Below, piece by piece: positions 24,320 through 32,653 of a DNA stretch of 64,000 nucleotides. The notes under the pieces were generated by a model. It saw only the letters and a program-made list of their open reading frames with translations, was not told the DNA's origin and made no database searches. This stretch comes from Streptomyces sp. NBC_00273. GTDB lineage: Bacteria; Actinomycetota; Actinomycetes; Streptomycetales; Streptomycetaceae. The position numbers and the translations under genes were made by a program. The DNA lies in NCBI RefSeq assembly GCF_036178145.1, contig NZ_CP108067.1:8509001-8573000 (forward strand), written 5' to 3'. Position 1 is the stretch's first letter, and the number at the start of each line of letters is the position of its first letter.

Positions 24320-25723
24320 ATGAAGCACATATCCGGTGATCGGCACCCCGGCCCCACCCGTCGTGCCCTGCTCACCGCCGGGGCGGGCGCCGCCCTCGCG
24401 GCGGGCTGCGCCCGCGGCGGCGCCTCGGGCGCTCCGGCGGCAGCGTCCAGCGGCTCCGCCCCGCCCACCGCGGCCGCGGGCAACCTCACCCCGGGCGCGA
24501 TGACGCTGTTCAAGGACCCGGCGTACAACTTCAACGGACTCCTCGCGCTCGGTGGCTCGGGCGCCGGCGCCGCCGAGGTCGGCGAGGTCCTCACGGCCGT
24601 GAACACGATCAACGGCGCCGGGCTGACCGCGCAGACGTACGTGCAGACCTTCCGATCACTCGGCGACCAGCTCCTGGAGGCACCCCCGGGTGCCCCGGCA
24701 GACGGCCAGACCAAGCGGTTCCGGGCGCTGCGCGCCGCCCAGTACTACGCGCAGGCGCCGTTCTTCGTCCTCGGCTCGGACGACCCCGGCAGCGAGGAAG
24801 CGCTGTACAAGGCGGGACGCGGGGCCTGGGACACCTTCTGCGGCCTGTGCGAGCCCGCCCCCGTGAAGGCGGACGTGCCCTACGGGGCCACGCCGCTGCC
24901 GGTGTGGTTCTTCCGCCCCGACACCTCCGGCACCCCCCGCCCGACGGTGATCCTGACCAACGGCAGCGACGGCCAGAACGTGGACATGTGGACCTACGGG
25001 GTTCCCGCCGCACTGGACCGGGGCTGGAACGCGCTCGTCTACGACGGGCCGGGCCAGGGCCAGCTGCTCTTCGTGGACCAGGTCGTCTTCACGCCCACCT
25101 GGGAGAAGGTCGTCACGCCCCTCGTCGACTGGCTGACGGCCCGCTCCGACGTGGACCCGGACAAGATCGCCCTCACGGGTCTGAGCATGGCGGGGGACCT
25201 CGCCCCGAGGGCGGCGGCGTTCGAGACCCGGATCGCCGCGCTGGTGGCCATGCCGGGCTGCGTGGAGCCGTGGTTGGGCTTCCCGCCGGAGATCCGAAAG
25301 ATCCTCACTCCGGACAAGCAGGAGACGAACGACATCTGGAACAAGGAGGTGGTCCCCGAACTGCCTCCGGACGCGGCCGACGTGATGAAGAAGCGCTTCG
25401 AGCCGTTCTCCATCCCCGCGATGCTCGAAGCCCGTCGGGGAAAGCTGTTCACCGACTTCTACACTCCCGCCACCCGGATCCAGGCGTTGTCGATCACCGA
25501 TGTCGTCGGCCGCATCAAGGCACCCACCCTGGTGCTGGACTACGAGGGCGAGCAGTTCTATCCCGGCCAGCCGCGCCAAATGTACGACGCCCTCACCTCG
25601 CCCAAGGACTACCTGAAACTGACGGCGGCCCAGGGCGCGCAGCTGCACTGTTCCCCCATGGCCCCGCAGCTGCACTGCGAGGTCGTCTTCGACTGGCTCC
25701 AGAAGACGCTCCTGAACCGCTGA
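24320..25723 (+). CDS. Tat-exported lipoprotein alpha/beta hydrolase
   Basis: This 467-residue protein has an N-terminal signal with twin arginines (TRRALLTAGAG) and a lipobox LAAGC with Cys30, so it is probably exported by Tat and lipid-anchored outside the membrane. The body is a serine hydrolase with nucleophile elbow GLSMAGDL near residue 290. A later Asp (LVLDYEGEQF) and a His near the C-terminus would complete the triad. It resembles acyl-peptidase or dipeptidyl-esterase-like hydrolases with a long helical N-terminal cap. Substrate unknown. A strong hairpin follows the stop. Confidence 0.85.
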   Translation: MKHISGDRHPGPTRRALLTAGAGAALAAGCARGGASGAPAAASSGSAPPTAAAGNLTPGAMTLFKDPAYNFNGLLALGGSGAGAAEVGEVLTAVNTINGAGLTAQTYVQTFRSLGDQLLEAPPGAPADGQTKRFRALRAAQYYAQAPFFVLGSDDPGSEEALYKAGRGAWDTFCGLCEPAPVKADVPYGATPLPVWFFRPDTSGTPRPTVILTNGSDGQNVDMWTYGVPAALDRGWNALVYDGPGQGQLLFVDQVVFTPTWEKVVTPLVDWLTARSDVDPDKIALTGLSMAGDLAPRAAAFETRIAALVAMPGCVEPWLGFPPEIRKILTPDKQETNDIWNKEVVPELPPDAADVMKKRFEPFSIPAMLEARRGKLFTDFYTPATRIQALSITDVVGRIKAPTLVLDYEGEQFYPGQPRQMYDALTSPKDYLKLTAAQGAQLHCSPMAPQLHCEVVFDWLQKTLLNR

Positions 25724-25750
25724 CGGCCGGCCCGCGCTCCGGGCCGGCCG
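25724..25750. terminator. hairpin terminator, 11-bp stem
   Basis: CGGCCGGCCCG (25724-25734) pairs perfectly with CGGGCCGGCCG (25740-25750) around a CGCTC loop. It lies just after the hydrolase stop and before the end of the convergent acetyltransferase gene, so it may serve both. Confidence 0.75.
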
Positions 25751-25787
25751 GGGAACCGGCCCTCGGGGCCCGATGCGCACCGCCCCG

Positions 25788-27092
25788 TCAGAAACCGAAG
25801 GAGTTGTGCGGTTCGGGGTCGGTCCAGAACATCCGTGCCAGCCGCCCGATCGCACGGTCGGTGTGCGGAGCGATGTGGCCCGCACCTGCCAGGTGGCTCG
25901 CCGACATGCCTCCGAAGTAGAGCGAGCTGAGCGCTGCGAGGGTGATGGTCAGGTCTGCCGTCCCGTCGGTGGGAACGCACGTCGCCACGGGGCCGTCGGT
26001 TGTCAGATGCCACGTCCTGTTGTTCGCCCGGCACATCCGGTCGTCGCCGATCGTGAACCTGAGCTCGCCGGGCGCCAGGTACGAGCGCTGCGTGAGGGCG
26101 CGGGGGACGTCGAGGAGGCGCGCCCAGAGGTTGTCCGTCTGGCGGGTGATGCGCATCGCCCGAGGGTTCGTGAGCATCCACCGCAGGGGTTCGTCGCGCG
26201 GACGGGCGGCCGCCACGACGGTCTTGGTGAGGTCGAAGTCGATCAGTAGTCCCCACAGCGCACGGTAGGCCGCCGGGTTCGTCGCCTCCAGGGCTTCCAC
26301 CACGAGGGTTCCGGCACGGTCCGTGGTCGGTGACCACGGCAGTCGGAAGTTGGCGATGCCGTCCACATGGCCGTGCCGGTCGCGGTGGGTGAGGTAGCGC
26401 AGCGGCCCGTTCGTGCCGTCGGCTTCGTCGGACAACCCGTCCCACTGTCCGGGGAGAGGGCTGAGTTCCCCGACGCGGTGGGCACGCACCTGCGCGTGCA
26501 CCCCGGGCCAGGCCTTCTTCGCCTGCGCAGCGTCGACCAGCTCCAGCGACCCGGGATCGGGTTCCGCCGGAAGGAGAGCGGCTTCGTGACGGGCCAGCTC
26601 CCACCGGGTGCGGTAGGTCGCGGGCGAGAATCCGAACCGCCCGTAGATGCTGCCCTCGCTCGCGCTGAGCATCGCCAACGGCTCGCCCCGCTCCAGGGCC
26701 GCATCGAACATGGCCTGCATCATCTGCCGCAGGTGCCCGCGCCGGCGGTGCGTGGCGATGACCCCGGTGGAAGTGACGCCGGCCATTCGTCCCGTTCCTC
26801 CGCCGGGAACCGTCACCTCGAAGGAGATGGTGCCGGATGCGCCGACGCACCTGCCGTCGACGAACGTCGCGATCGGGTGGAAGGAGTCGTCCTTGATGTC
26901 GGCCGCGGCCAACTTCTCGAGCTGGTCCGCGCTCGCGGGCGCCTGCTGCGGGGGCCAGGGCTCCGGGCCGCCGTGCCACGCCGCGTCCGCGGGCTCCCAA
27001 CTCGGCAATCCGTTCGTGAACGGCAATGCCCGGTAGTACGCGGTCATCTCGTCGTGCCGCGGCGGGCGGATCTCGGTCACCATGCCGGACAT
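25788..27092 (-). CDS. Eis-like GNAT N-acetyltransferase
   Basis: This 434-residue protein has the architecture of mycobacterial Eis: an N-terminal GNAT domain, a second degenerate GNAT domain and a C-terminal sterol-carrier-like domain. The acetyl-CoA pyrophosphate loop is ATHRRRGHLRQMMQAMF (near residues 115-131). SEGSIYGRFGFSPAT and the C-terminal Phe-Gly-Phe carboxylate match the Eis family, where the terminal carboxylate acts in catalysis. Start ATG 27092 follows GGAGAAGG; GTG starts just upstream are possible. Eis enzymes acetylate aminoglycosides and other amines at several positions. Confidence 0.9.
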   Translation of the reverse strand: MSGMVTEIRPPRHDEMTAYYRALPFTNGLPSWEPADAAWHGGPEPWPPQQAPASADQLEKLAAADIKDDSFHPIATFVDGRCVGASGTISFEVTVPGGGTGRMAGVTSTGVIATHRRRGHLRQMMQAMFDAALERGEPLAMLSASEGSIYGRFGFSPATYRTRWELARHEAALLPAEPDPGSLELVDAAQAKKAWPGVHAQVRAHRVGELSPLPGQWDGLSDEADGTNGPLRYLTHRDRHGHVDGIANFRLPWSPTTDRAGTLVVEALEATNPAAYRALWGLLIDFDLTKTVVAAARPRDEPLRWMLTNPRAMRITRQTDNLWARLLDVPRALTQRSYLAPGELRFTIGDDRMCRANNRTWHLTTDGPVATCVPTDGTADLTITLAALSSLYFGGMSASHLAGAGHIAPHTDRAIGRLARMFWTDPEPHNSFGF

Positions 27093-27317
27093 TGCATCCA
27101 CCACCTTCTCCGTCGAGCAACCGGATATCCGCTCCGGGCCCGCGCATCGGAGGATCCGGCCACGGGCGGAACCCGATCCGGGTCAGCGGCCGCCCCTCAG
27201 TTCCCGTCGGACCCTCCGAAGGCCAATTCCGTGGCCGGGGCCGTCCCGGACCCGCATGATGGGGCGTCGCCGCCCGGCGGCCTCGACGACGGTCCTTCGA
27301 TGCGGAGCAGGGATGCC

Positions 27318-27839
27318 ATGGCGACCATTGCGGTGACGGGCCACGTGAACCTCACCGGGGCGAGCCTTCCCCTGGTCGCACGGGCGCTGGCCCCGGTGCT
27401 CGCCCGCTACCCGGCCGCGGAGCTCACCGGAATGTCCTGCCTGGCCGCCGGCGCGGACACGGTCTTCGCGGACGCCGTCCTCGCGTTGGGCGGGCGGTTG
27501 GTGGCGGTGCTCCCCTCGGCCGACTACCGCGCACGCATGCTGGACGGACCGCACGCCGCCGCCTTCGACCGCCTCCTGCGAGCAGCCGCCGAGGTCGAGG
27601 TCATGCCGTACCGAAGGGCGGGTGCGTCCGCCTACGCCGCCGCCAACCGACTCCTGCTCGGCCGGGCCGAGCTCCTGGTCGCGGTCTGGGACGGCGGTCC
27701 GGGCGGCAGGCAGGGCGGGACGGGCGACGCCGTGGCGACGGCCCGCGCACAGGGGACACCGGTGGAGGTCGTCTGGCCGGCCGGCGCCGCTCGCCGTCCC
27801 CTGATCCGGGCCGATCGACGAGGTGCCCGGCACGTATGA
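27318..27839 (+). CDS. SLOG/Rossmann-like nucleotide-binding protein (hypothetical)
   Basis: This 173-residue protein begins IAVTGHVNLTG and contains SCLAAGADTVFADAVLALGGRLVAVLPS, the pattern of the SLOG superfamily (DprA/LOG-like Rossmann proteins that bind nucleotides or NAD derivatives). Start ATG 27318 follows AGGGA; an in-frame ATG at 27300 is an alternative. No catalytic glutamate motif of cytokinin LOG enzymes is evident. It could sense or process a nucleotide second messenger, but no neighbouring effector gene supports a specific role. Confidence 0.75.
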   Translation: MATIAVTGHVNLTGASLPLVARALAPVLARYPAAELTGMSCLAAGADTVFADAVLALGGRLVAVLPSADYRARMLDGPHAAAFDRLLRAAAEVEVMPYRRAGASAYAAANRLLLGRAELLVAVWDGGPGGRQGGTGDAVATARAQGTPVEVVWPAGAARRPLIRADRRGARHV

Positions 27840-27853
27840 CCTAGGATCCGTTC

Positions 27854-28228
27854 ATGATCGCCGAACTGCAATGCGTGGTCCTGGACTGCCCCGAGCCGCA
27901 GTCGCTCGCCGAGTTCTACCGGTCCCTGCTGGGCGGGAACGTCAACCAGCCGGACCGCCGCTGGTCGCTCGGCGAGAGCTGGGCGACGCTCCACACCCCC
28001 TCGGGCCTGGTCCTCGCCTTCCAGCAGGCCCTGGACCACGTGCCGCCGCGCTGGCCCGACCCCACCCGGCCGCAGCAGTTCCACCTGGACCTCGGCGTCC
28101 CGGACCTGGACCGGGCCCAGGAGGAGGTGCTGGCCGCCGGCGGGACGCTGCTCGACGGCTCGGACGGGCGCGGCTGGCGGATCTACGCGGACCCGGCGGG
28201 GCACCCCTTCTGCCTCGTACGGCACTAG
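27854..28228 (+). CDS. VOC (glyoxalase-fold) protein
   Basis: This 124-residue two-repeat VOC protein starts MIAELQCVVLDCPEPQSLAEFY and ends GHPFCLVRH. The second half has QFHLDLGVPDLDRAQEEVLAAGG, the typical repeat. The usual first metal His is replaced in VVLDCPEP, so the metal site may be incomplete, as in many actinobacterial VOC proteins of the glyoxalase-like family. The gene stands alone, 14 bp after the SLOG-like gene, and could be co-transcribed with it. Its stop lies 27 bp before the decayed IS481-type element. Confidence 0.82.
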   Translation: MIAELQCVVLDCPEPQSLAEFYRSLLGGNVNQPDRRWSLGESWATLHTPSGLVLAFQQALDHVPPRWPDPTRPQQFHLDLGVPDLDRAQEEVLAAGGTLLDGSDGRGWRIYADPAGHPFCLVRH

Positions 28229-28255
28229 GTTCTCGCCGCGGCGGCGGTCGCCCAG

Positions 28256-28385
28256 GTGTATTGCCCCGCAGGGTTGTCGACATGGCTGAGTGGTGTCCGG
28301 CCGTCGAGTGCGGTGTGGCACCGGTGGCACGGTAGACAAGGAGCCGTCTGCCGTGGATGGTCAGCCGCGCATGGGGGCGGGGCAC
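28256..28385 (-). pseudogene. internally deleted IS481-family transposase remnant
   Basis: Reading leftwards from GTG 28385, the first 19 codons (HARLTIHGRRLLVYR) match the N-terminus of the intact transposase (NARLTVFGRRLLVERV). The sequence then jumps, out of frame, to the last 30 codons (CHTALDGRTPLSHVDNPAG, versus CHTALDGKPPISRVNNPAG in the intact copy). About 800 bp, including all catalytic residues, are missing, so it cannot make transposase. Confidence 0.8.
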
Positions 28386-28535
28386 GGGAAACCTCTGGGA
28401 TGGTGCGAGATCTGATGCGGAGCCTGGCTCTGTTGCCCGAGGCCGCCGATCTGGCGATCGACGTCCTCGGGCAACGGAGAACGAGCCTTTGTGGGTGGCG
28501 TGCCAGGCCGGGGCCGCCTGCGCGCCCCACTGGAT

Positions 28536-29396
28536 CTATTCGGCCCAGGCACGCTCCAGCTGGGTGCGGAAGGTGGCGGGCTCTCGCCCGATCAGCTCGG
28601 CCAGGGTCGAGTCGACAGCGGTGAACTCGCCGTTCCGCGCCGCGGCAAAGATGCTCAGCATCAGGTCGGCGATCGGGGCCGGGGCGCCGTGCGCCAGGAA
28701 CTGCTCGCGGAAGGCGCCGTCGGGGACGACGGTGCGGGTGAAGGGCCGTCCGGTGGTCCGAGACGCGACCTCGGCGACGGCGTCGAAGTCGAGCGCCGCC
28801 GGGCCGGTGAGCGGCGGGGTGGGCCCCTCGAAGCGGGCCTCCTCGGCGAGGATCACCGCGGTGGCTTCGGCAAGGTCGTCGTGGCCGGTCCAGGCGACGG
28901 GGCCGTCGGCGGGGAGGGCGATGTCGCCGGTGTGGCGGGCGGACTCCAGGAACTGCAGGGCGCTGGAGGCGTAGAAGCCGTTGCGCAGCGCGGTCCAGGG
29001 CAGGCCGGTGGCGCGCAGCAGGTCCTCGGTCTGGGCGTGGTCTCGGCAGGCCTGGAAGCGGGAGTCGTGGGCGGCGCCCATCTGGCTGGTGTAGAGGATG
29101 CGGCCGACCCCGGCCTTCACGGCGGCGTCGACGGCGGCACGGTGGCCGCTGACGCACTCCTCGCCCGTGCGGTCGAGGGAGACGAGGAGCAGCTGTTCGG
29201 CCCCTTCGAAGGCGTGCACGAGCGAGTCGGGGTCGTCGAAACTGCCCCGCCGGACCCGGACGCCGCGGTCGGCGAGGTCCCGGGCCTTGCCGGGGTCGCG
29301 GACGCTGACGCCGACGCGGTCGGCGGGGACGCGTTCCAGGAGGCGCTCGACGGTACGGCGGCCGAGCTTTCCGGTGGCTCCGGTCACGATGATCAT
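28536..29396 (-). CDS. NmrA-family NAD(P)H-binding oxidoreductase (QorB-like)
   Basis: This 286-residue atypical short-chain dehydrogenase has an N-terminal GxxGxxG motif (VTGATGKLGRRTVERLL, residues 4-20) and the NmrA/QorB signature LLRATGLPWTALRNGFYASS near 135-154. The usual YxxxK of SDR enzymes is not evident. Relatives are NADPH-dependent quinone reductases or redox sensors. Start ATG 29396 follows GGGAGAA. It is divergent from the TetR gene at 29486, with two identical short palindromes between them. Confidence 0.9.
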   Translation of the reverse strand: MIIVTGATGKLGRRTVERLLERVPADRVGVSVRDPGKARDLADRGVRVRRGSFDDPDSLVHAFEGAEQLLLVSLDRTGEECVSGHRAAVDAAVKAGVGRILYTSQMGAAHDSRFQACRDHAQTEDLLRATGLPWTALRNGFYASSALQFLESARHTGDIALPADGPVAWTGHDDLAEATAVILAEEARFEGPTPPLTGPAALDFDAVAEVASRTTGRPFTRTVVPDGAFREQFLAHGAPAPIADLMLSIFAAARNGEFTAVDSTLAELIGREPATFRTQLERAWAE

Positions 29397-29415
29397 TGGG
29401 TTCTCCCGAGGTTGC

Positions 29416-29426
29416 TTCCGATGGAA
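29416..29426. promoter_or_regulatory. TTCCGATGGAA operator half of a pair
   Basis: TTCC-GAT-GGAA is a perfect 4-3-4 inverted repeat, 20 bp upstream of the NmrA-family start. An identical copy lies at 29451-29461, with centres 35 bp apart. Both are in the 89-bp divergent gap and probably bind the adjacent TetR protein. Confidence 0.7.
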
Positions 29427-29450
29427 TCGCTCCAACGGTAACACTGGAAA

Positions 29451-29461
29451 TTCCGATGGAA
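29451..29461. promoter_or_regulatory. TTCCGATGGAA operator, second copy
   Basis: This copy is identical to the site at 29416-29426 and lies 25 bp before the tetR start. The pair would allow one regulator to control both divergent genes. Confidence 0.7.
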
Positions 29462-29485
29462 ACGGATTATCGGTATCATCGGTTC

Positions 29486-30214
29486 ATGCCTACACGCGAC
29501 TCAACCGATAACCCTCGGCGCCGCATCGTCGAGGCGGCCGTCGAGCTACTGGAGAACGGCGGCCCGGACGCGGTGAGCACCCGCGCGGTCGCCGCCGCGG
29601 CCGGAATGCAGCCGCCAGCGATCTACCGTCTCTTCGGAGACAAGGAGGGGCTCCTTGAGGCCGTCGCCGAGCACGGCTACGCGCAGTTCCTGGAGAGAAA
29701 GCGCGCGCAGCTCAACCCCGCCCCGCAGGACCCGGTGGAGGAACTGCGTCATGGCTGGGACGTGGTGGTCGAGTTCGGGGTCTCCCGCCCCGAGCTGTTC
29801 GCGGTGATGAACCGGGCCACCGGCCGGGGATCGGACGCAGCACACCGCGCGGGCTTGGAGATCCTCCACGGGCGGGTGCGCCGGCTGGCGGCCGGGGGAT
29901 GGCTGCGGGTCGACGAGGAGTTGGCCGCCCAGATCATCCAGGCAACCGGCCAGGGCGCAGTCACCACCTGGCACTCCACGCCCGCGGACCGCCGCAATCC
30001 GGCGCTGTTGACCGTCCTGCGCGAGTCCATGGTCGCGGCCGTCACCCGCGCCGAGCCGGCGCTTCCCGCCGCGGAGTCCGGTCCCGCCGCGGCGGCCCGC
30101 GCGCTGCGCGCCGCCCTCCCCGACGACGCCGATGTCCTGAGCGACGCCGAGCAGCGCCTCCTGCGTGAATGGCTCACGCGCCTGGCGGCGGACGGTGGCG
30201 CTCCGCGTGCCTGA
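29486..30214 (+). CDS. TetR-family transcriptional regulator
   Basis: This 242-residue regulator has an N-terminal helix-turn-helix at about residues 12-55 (IVEAAVELLENGGPDAVSTRAVAAAAGMQPPAIYRLFGDKEGL), the typical TetR pattern. The C-terminal domain is helical and Ala-rich. Start ATG 29486. It is divergent from the NmrA-family gene and probably represses it through the twin TTCCGATGGAA sites. Homologous TetR/NmrA pairs respond to quinone or electrophile stress, but the inducer is not known here. The pair lies inside the decayed IS481-type unit. Confidence 0.9.
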   Translation: MPTRDSTDNPRRRIVEAAVELLENGGPDAVSTRAVAAAAGMQPPAIYRLFGDKEGLLEAVAEHGYAQFLERKRAQLNPAPQDPVEELRHGWDVVVEFGVSRPELFAVMNRATGRGSDAAHRAGLEILHGRVRRLAAGGWLRVDEELAAQIIQATGQGAVTTWHSTPADRRNPALLTVLRESMVAAVTRAEPALPAAESGPAAAARALRAALPDDADVLSDAEQRLLREWLTRLAADGGAPRA

Positions 30215-30285
30215 TCGCGCGTCAAGCGCCCTCGTGCAGGTTGAACCTCGCGAGGGATCGTGCGATGAAGCGGCCTCGCCGCCCA

Positions 30286-30317
30286 CTATCAACGACGCTC
30301 GTGGTCAATACGGCTAG
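30286..30317 (-). repeat. isolated IS481-type left terminus with CTAG
   Basis: On the reverse strand CTAG is followed by CCGTATTGACCACGAGCGTC and GTTGATAG, matching 22 or more of the first 28 bases of the intact element's left end. Sequence further inside does not match. It lies between the TetR and serine hydrolase stops. Confidence 0.75.
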
Positions 30318-30318
30318 G

Positions 30319-32238
30319 TCAGTCCGTCGACCGGGTCCAGCCGATGGCCTCGATGCGGTCGGCGTCGGCGGGGCGGTCCTCCGCGAAGAGCAGGCGGCCC
30401 GGTTCCGCCACGCGGACCACGTCCACGTAGGCCCCGCGCCCCACGTAGCGGCCGGTCGCGGTGTGGCGGAAGCGCAGCCGTACCTCGCGTCCCGCCCAGG
30501 CGGCCGTGAGGGGGGCTTCGAGGCGGTGCCAGACACGGCCCGACCAGCCGCTCACGGAGCCCCGCGGCCACTGCTCGGGCGTGCCGCCGGTGGACCGCAG
30601 CGTGCTGAAGGGCAGCGCCTCCCAGTGCTCCCCGTCGGCAGAGGCCTCCAGGTGCAGGGCGCCCTCGCCGGGCACGGTGTCCCACCACACGGCGCAGCGC
30701 AGCCGGGCGGCAGCCGTGGCCGGGCCGAGGGGCGGCAGTGTGAGGGTGCCCGAGGCGCCCGTCTGGACGCCGGAGAACCAGGCCGCGCCGCCGTGCCGGG
30801 TGCGGACCGGGACGGCGCGGGCGAAGCGGTTGCCGACCGCGACCCGGGGCGCGCTGCCGGCCCGCCAGGTCCGCACGGGGTGGACGGAGTTGCCGAGCAG
30901 GATCAGGAACGAGTCGGTGGAGGGGTCGAGGACCAGGGAGGTGCCGGTGAAGCCGGTGTGCCCGGCGGAGTGCGGGGTGGCCATGGCACCCATGTACCAG
31001 TGCTGGTAGAGCTCGAAGCCGAGACCGTGGTCGTCGCCGGGGAAGGCCGTGTTGTAGTCGGTGAAGAGCAGCTCGACGGAGGCCGGGCGCAGGATGCGCT
31101 TGCCCGCGTAGACACCGCCGTCGAGGAGGGCGCGGGCGAGGACCGCCAGGTCCCAGGCGGTGCCGAAGACCCCGGCGTGGCCCGCGACGCCGCCGAGCGC
31201 GTACGCGTTCTCGTCGTGGACCTCGCCCCACACCAGCCCGCGGTCCAGGCCGGACCAGGGCGGGCGCTGCACCTCGGTGGCGGCGATGACCCGGCGCCAG
31301 GAGCGCGGCGGGTTGTAACGAGTGCGGTGCATCCCGAGCGGAGCGGTGATCTCGTCGCGGAGCAGGACGTCCAGAGTGCGACCGGTGATCTGTTCCAGGA
31401 GCAGTTGCAGCGCGATGAGGTTGAGGTCGGAATACCGGTAGACGGTCCCGGGGGTCTCCTGCGGCCTGACCGACCACAGCAGCCTCAGCCGCCCCTCCCG
31501 CGTGGACTCTTGGTAGAAGGGCGCCCAGGAGCGCAACCCCGAGGTGTGCGTGAGCAGCTGACGGACCGTAATGATCTCCTTGCCGCCCCCGGTGAACTCC
31601 GGCAGGTACCGGCACACCGGAGCCTCCAGTTCCAGGCGCCCGCGCTCCATCTGCTGGACCGCCAGGATGGAGGTGAACAGCTTGGTCAGCGAGGCCAGGT
31701 CGAAGACCGTGTCCTCGGCCATCGCGATCCGTTCGGCCGCCGCGAACTCCCTGACGCGGTCGGTCCGTCCGTCGTAGTCCGCGTACCGGACCGCGTACCC
31801 CATGGCGCGGTGCAGGGCGATGGTGCGGCCCCGGCCGGCGAGGACCACCGCTCCCGCGTAGTAGGGGTGTTCGGGGGAGGGGCCCAGGAAGCGCCGGGCC
31901 TCGTCCGCCACCCCCTCCAGGTGCTTCTCCAGCAACCCGGCCTGGCGGGCGGATCCGTACCGCAGCCGTAGGCCCTGGAGCGCGCGCCGCTCGGCCGGGC
32001 CGCCCGCGGCCCCCGCGGCACCCGCGGAGCCGGGGAGCGCGGCGTGTAGGACGAGCACCCCGCCGAGGGCGAGCAGTCGCCCCCCGAGCCGTCGCCGCGT
32101 CAACCCGCCACCGGCTGCTCCGGACCGGCCGCTCGTCTTCTCGGGCCCGCCGCCCGTCTTCTCGGGCCCGCCCGTTGCGGTCTGTGCGGCTCGCGCTTCT
32201 CCGCCCGCCACGCCGAAAGCCCCCGTGCGTACTGTCAT
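30319..32238 (-). CDS. exported serine hydrolase (beta-lactamase fold) with C-terminal sandwich domain
   Basis: This 639-residue protein has a long N-terminus with LTRRRLGGRLLALGGVLVL (a twin-arginine-type signal) ending near GSAGA, so it is probably secreted. The class C beta-lactamase/penicillin-binding domain (about residues 95-430) has the SxxK motif in SLTKLFTS, the YxN equivalent YSD in VYRYSDLN and a later HTG motif in HTGFTG. The last 200 residues form β-rich repeats resembling a carbohydrate-binding or discoidin-like module. Start ATG 32238 follows GGAGGGC. It may be a peptidase or esterase acting on cell-wall material. Confidence 0.87.
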   Translation of the reverse strand: MTVRTGAFGVAGGEARAAQTATGGPEKTGGGPEKTSGRSGAAGGGLTRRRLGGRLLALGGVLVLHAALPGSAGAAGAAGGPAERRALQGLRLRYGSARQAGLLEKHLEGVADEARRFLGPSPEHPYYAGAVVLAGRGRTIALHRAMGYAVRYADYDGRTDRVREFAAAERIAMAEDTVFDLASLTKLFTSILAVQQMERGRLELEAPVCRYLPEFTGGGKEIITVRQLLTHTSGLRSWAPFYQESTREGRLRLLWSVRPQETPGTVYRYSDLNLIALQLLLEQITGRTLDVLLRDEITAPLGMHRTRYNPPRSWRRVIAATEVQRPPWSGLDRGLVWGEVHDENAYALGGVAGHAGVFGTAWDLAVLARALLDGGVYAGKRILRPASVELLFTDYNTAFPGDDHGLGFELYQHWYMGAMATPHSAGHTGFTGTSLVLDPSTDSFLILLGNSVHPVRTWRAGSAPRVAVGNRFARAVPVRTRHGGAAWFSGVQTGASGTLTLPPLGPATAAARLRCAVWWDTVPGEGALHLEASADGEHWEALPFSTLRSTGGTPEQWPRGSVSGWSGRVWHRLEAPLTAAWAGREVRLRFRHTATGRYVGRGAYVDVVRVAEPGRLLFAEDRPADADRIEAIGWTRSTD

Positions 32239-32653
32239 GTCCGCCCTCCTGTCCGCTGTCACCGGCGGCGCCGTCTCCCAGGACTCCGCCCCGGGCCCCG
32301 CGCCTCACACGCCTGCAGGGCTGGGACGGCCCCGGCCTGCGGTGCCGTCTCCCGGCGCTCCGCCCCGGGCCCCGCACCTCACGCGCCGACGGGGCTGGAC
32401 TGCCCCACCGACCGCCTGCGGCGTCACCGCCCGGGGCACCGCCAGGGGTCCGGGCCCCGGAACCGTCGAGCGCGCCGCAGGCGAACGGGCCCGGGCCTCC
32501 CGGATCCGCCGTGCGCGCCGCAGGCGCTTCCGCACGCTAGTGGGTATCTGCCCGCCCACCGGGCACCCTCCGCACTGACCGGCCCGTAAAGAATCTGACA
32601 CTGCATCAGAAAATCTCTTCCCTCGGCCGCCGGGCTGCGGCATCCTGCCGCCC
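32239..32653. other. 415-bp intergenic region with repeats and an operator
   Basis: The left half holds two diverged copies (about 32287-32328 and 32361-32400) of a Streptomyces-type intergenic repeat reading CCGCCCCGGGCCCCGC, CCTCAC, then GGGCTGG. Related copies occur at 50325-50377. The right end holds the 17-bp TCTGA-N7-TCAGA palindrome. I see no gene in it. Confidence 0.6.
32594..32610. promoter_or_regulatory. TCTGA-N7-TCAGA operator (copy 1)
   Basis: TCTGACACTGCATCAGA is an inverted repeat with 5-bp arms, ending 43 bp before the flavoprotein start at 32654. The same arms and spacing recur at 49321-49337 and 62067-62083, each before acyl-CoA or steroid genes. The size and symmetry fit a TetR-family repressor. 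Confidence 0.75.

Larger units (their letters stand above)
28256..30313 (-). mobile_element. decayed IS481-type element carrying an NmrA/TetR gene pair
   Basis: The right terminus (28256 onward, GTGTATTGCCCCGCAGGGTT) and the left terminus (ending 30313; reverse strand CCGTATTGACCACGAGCGTC) both match the ends of the intact IS481 element at 19585-20637. They are in the right relative orientation for one element read leftwards. CTAG flanks the 30313 end and CTGG the other. Between them lie a shrunken transposase remnant and two intact passenger genes. The unit is 2058 bp. It could be an IS with passengers or the product of insertion plus deletion; sequence alone does not decide this. Confidence 0.55.
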
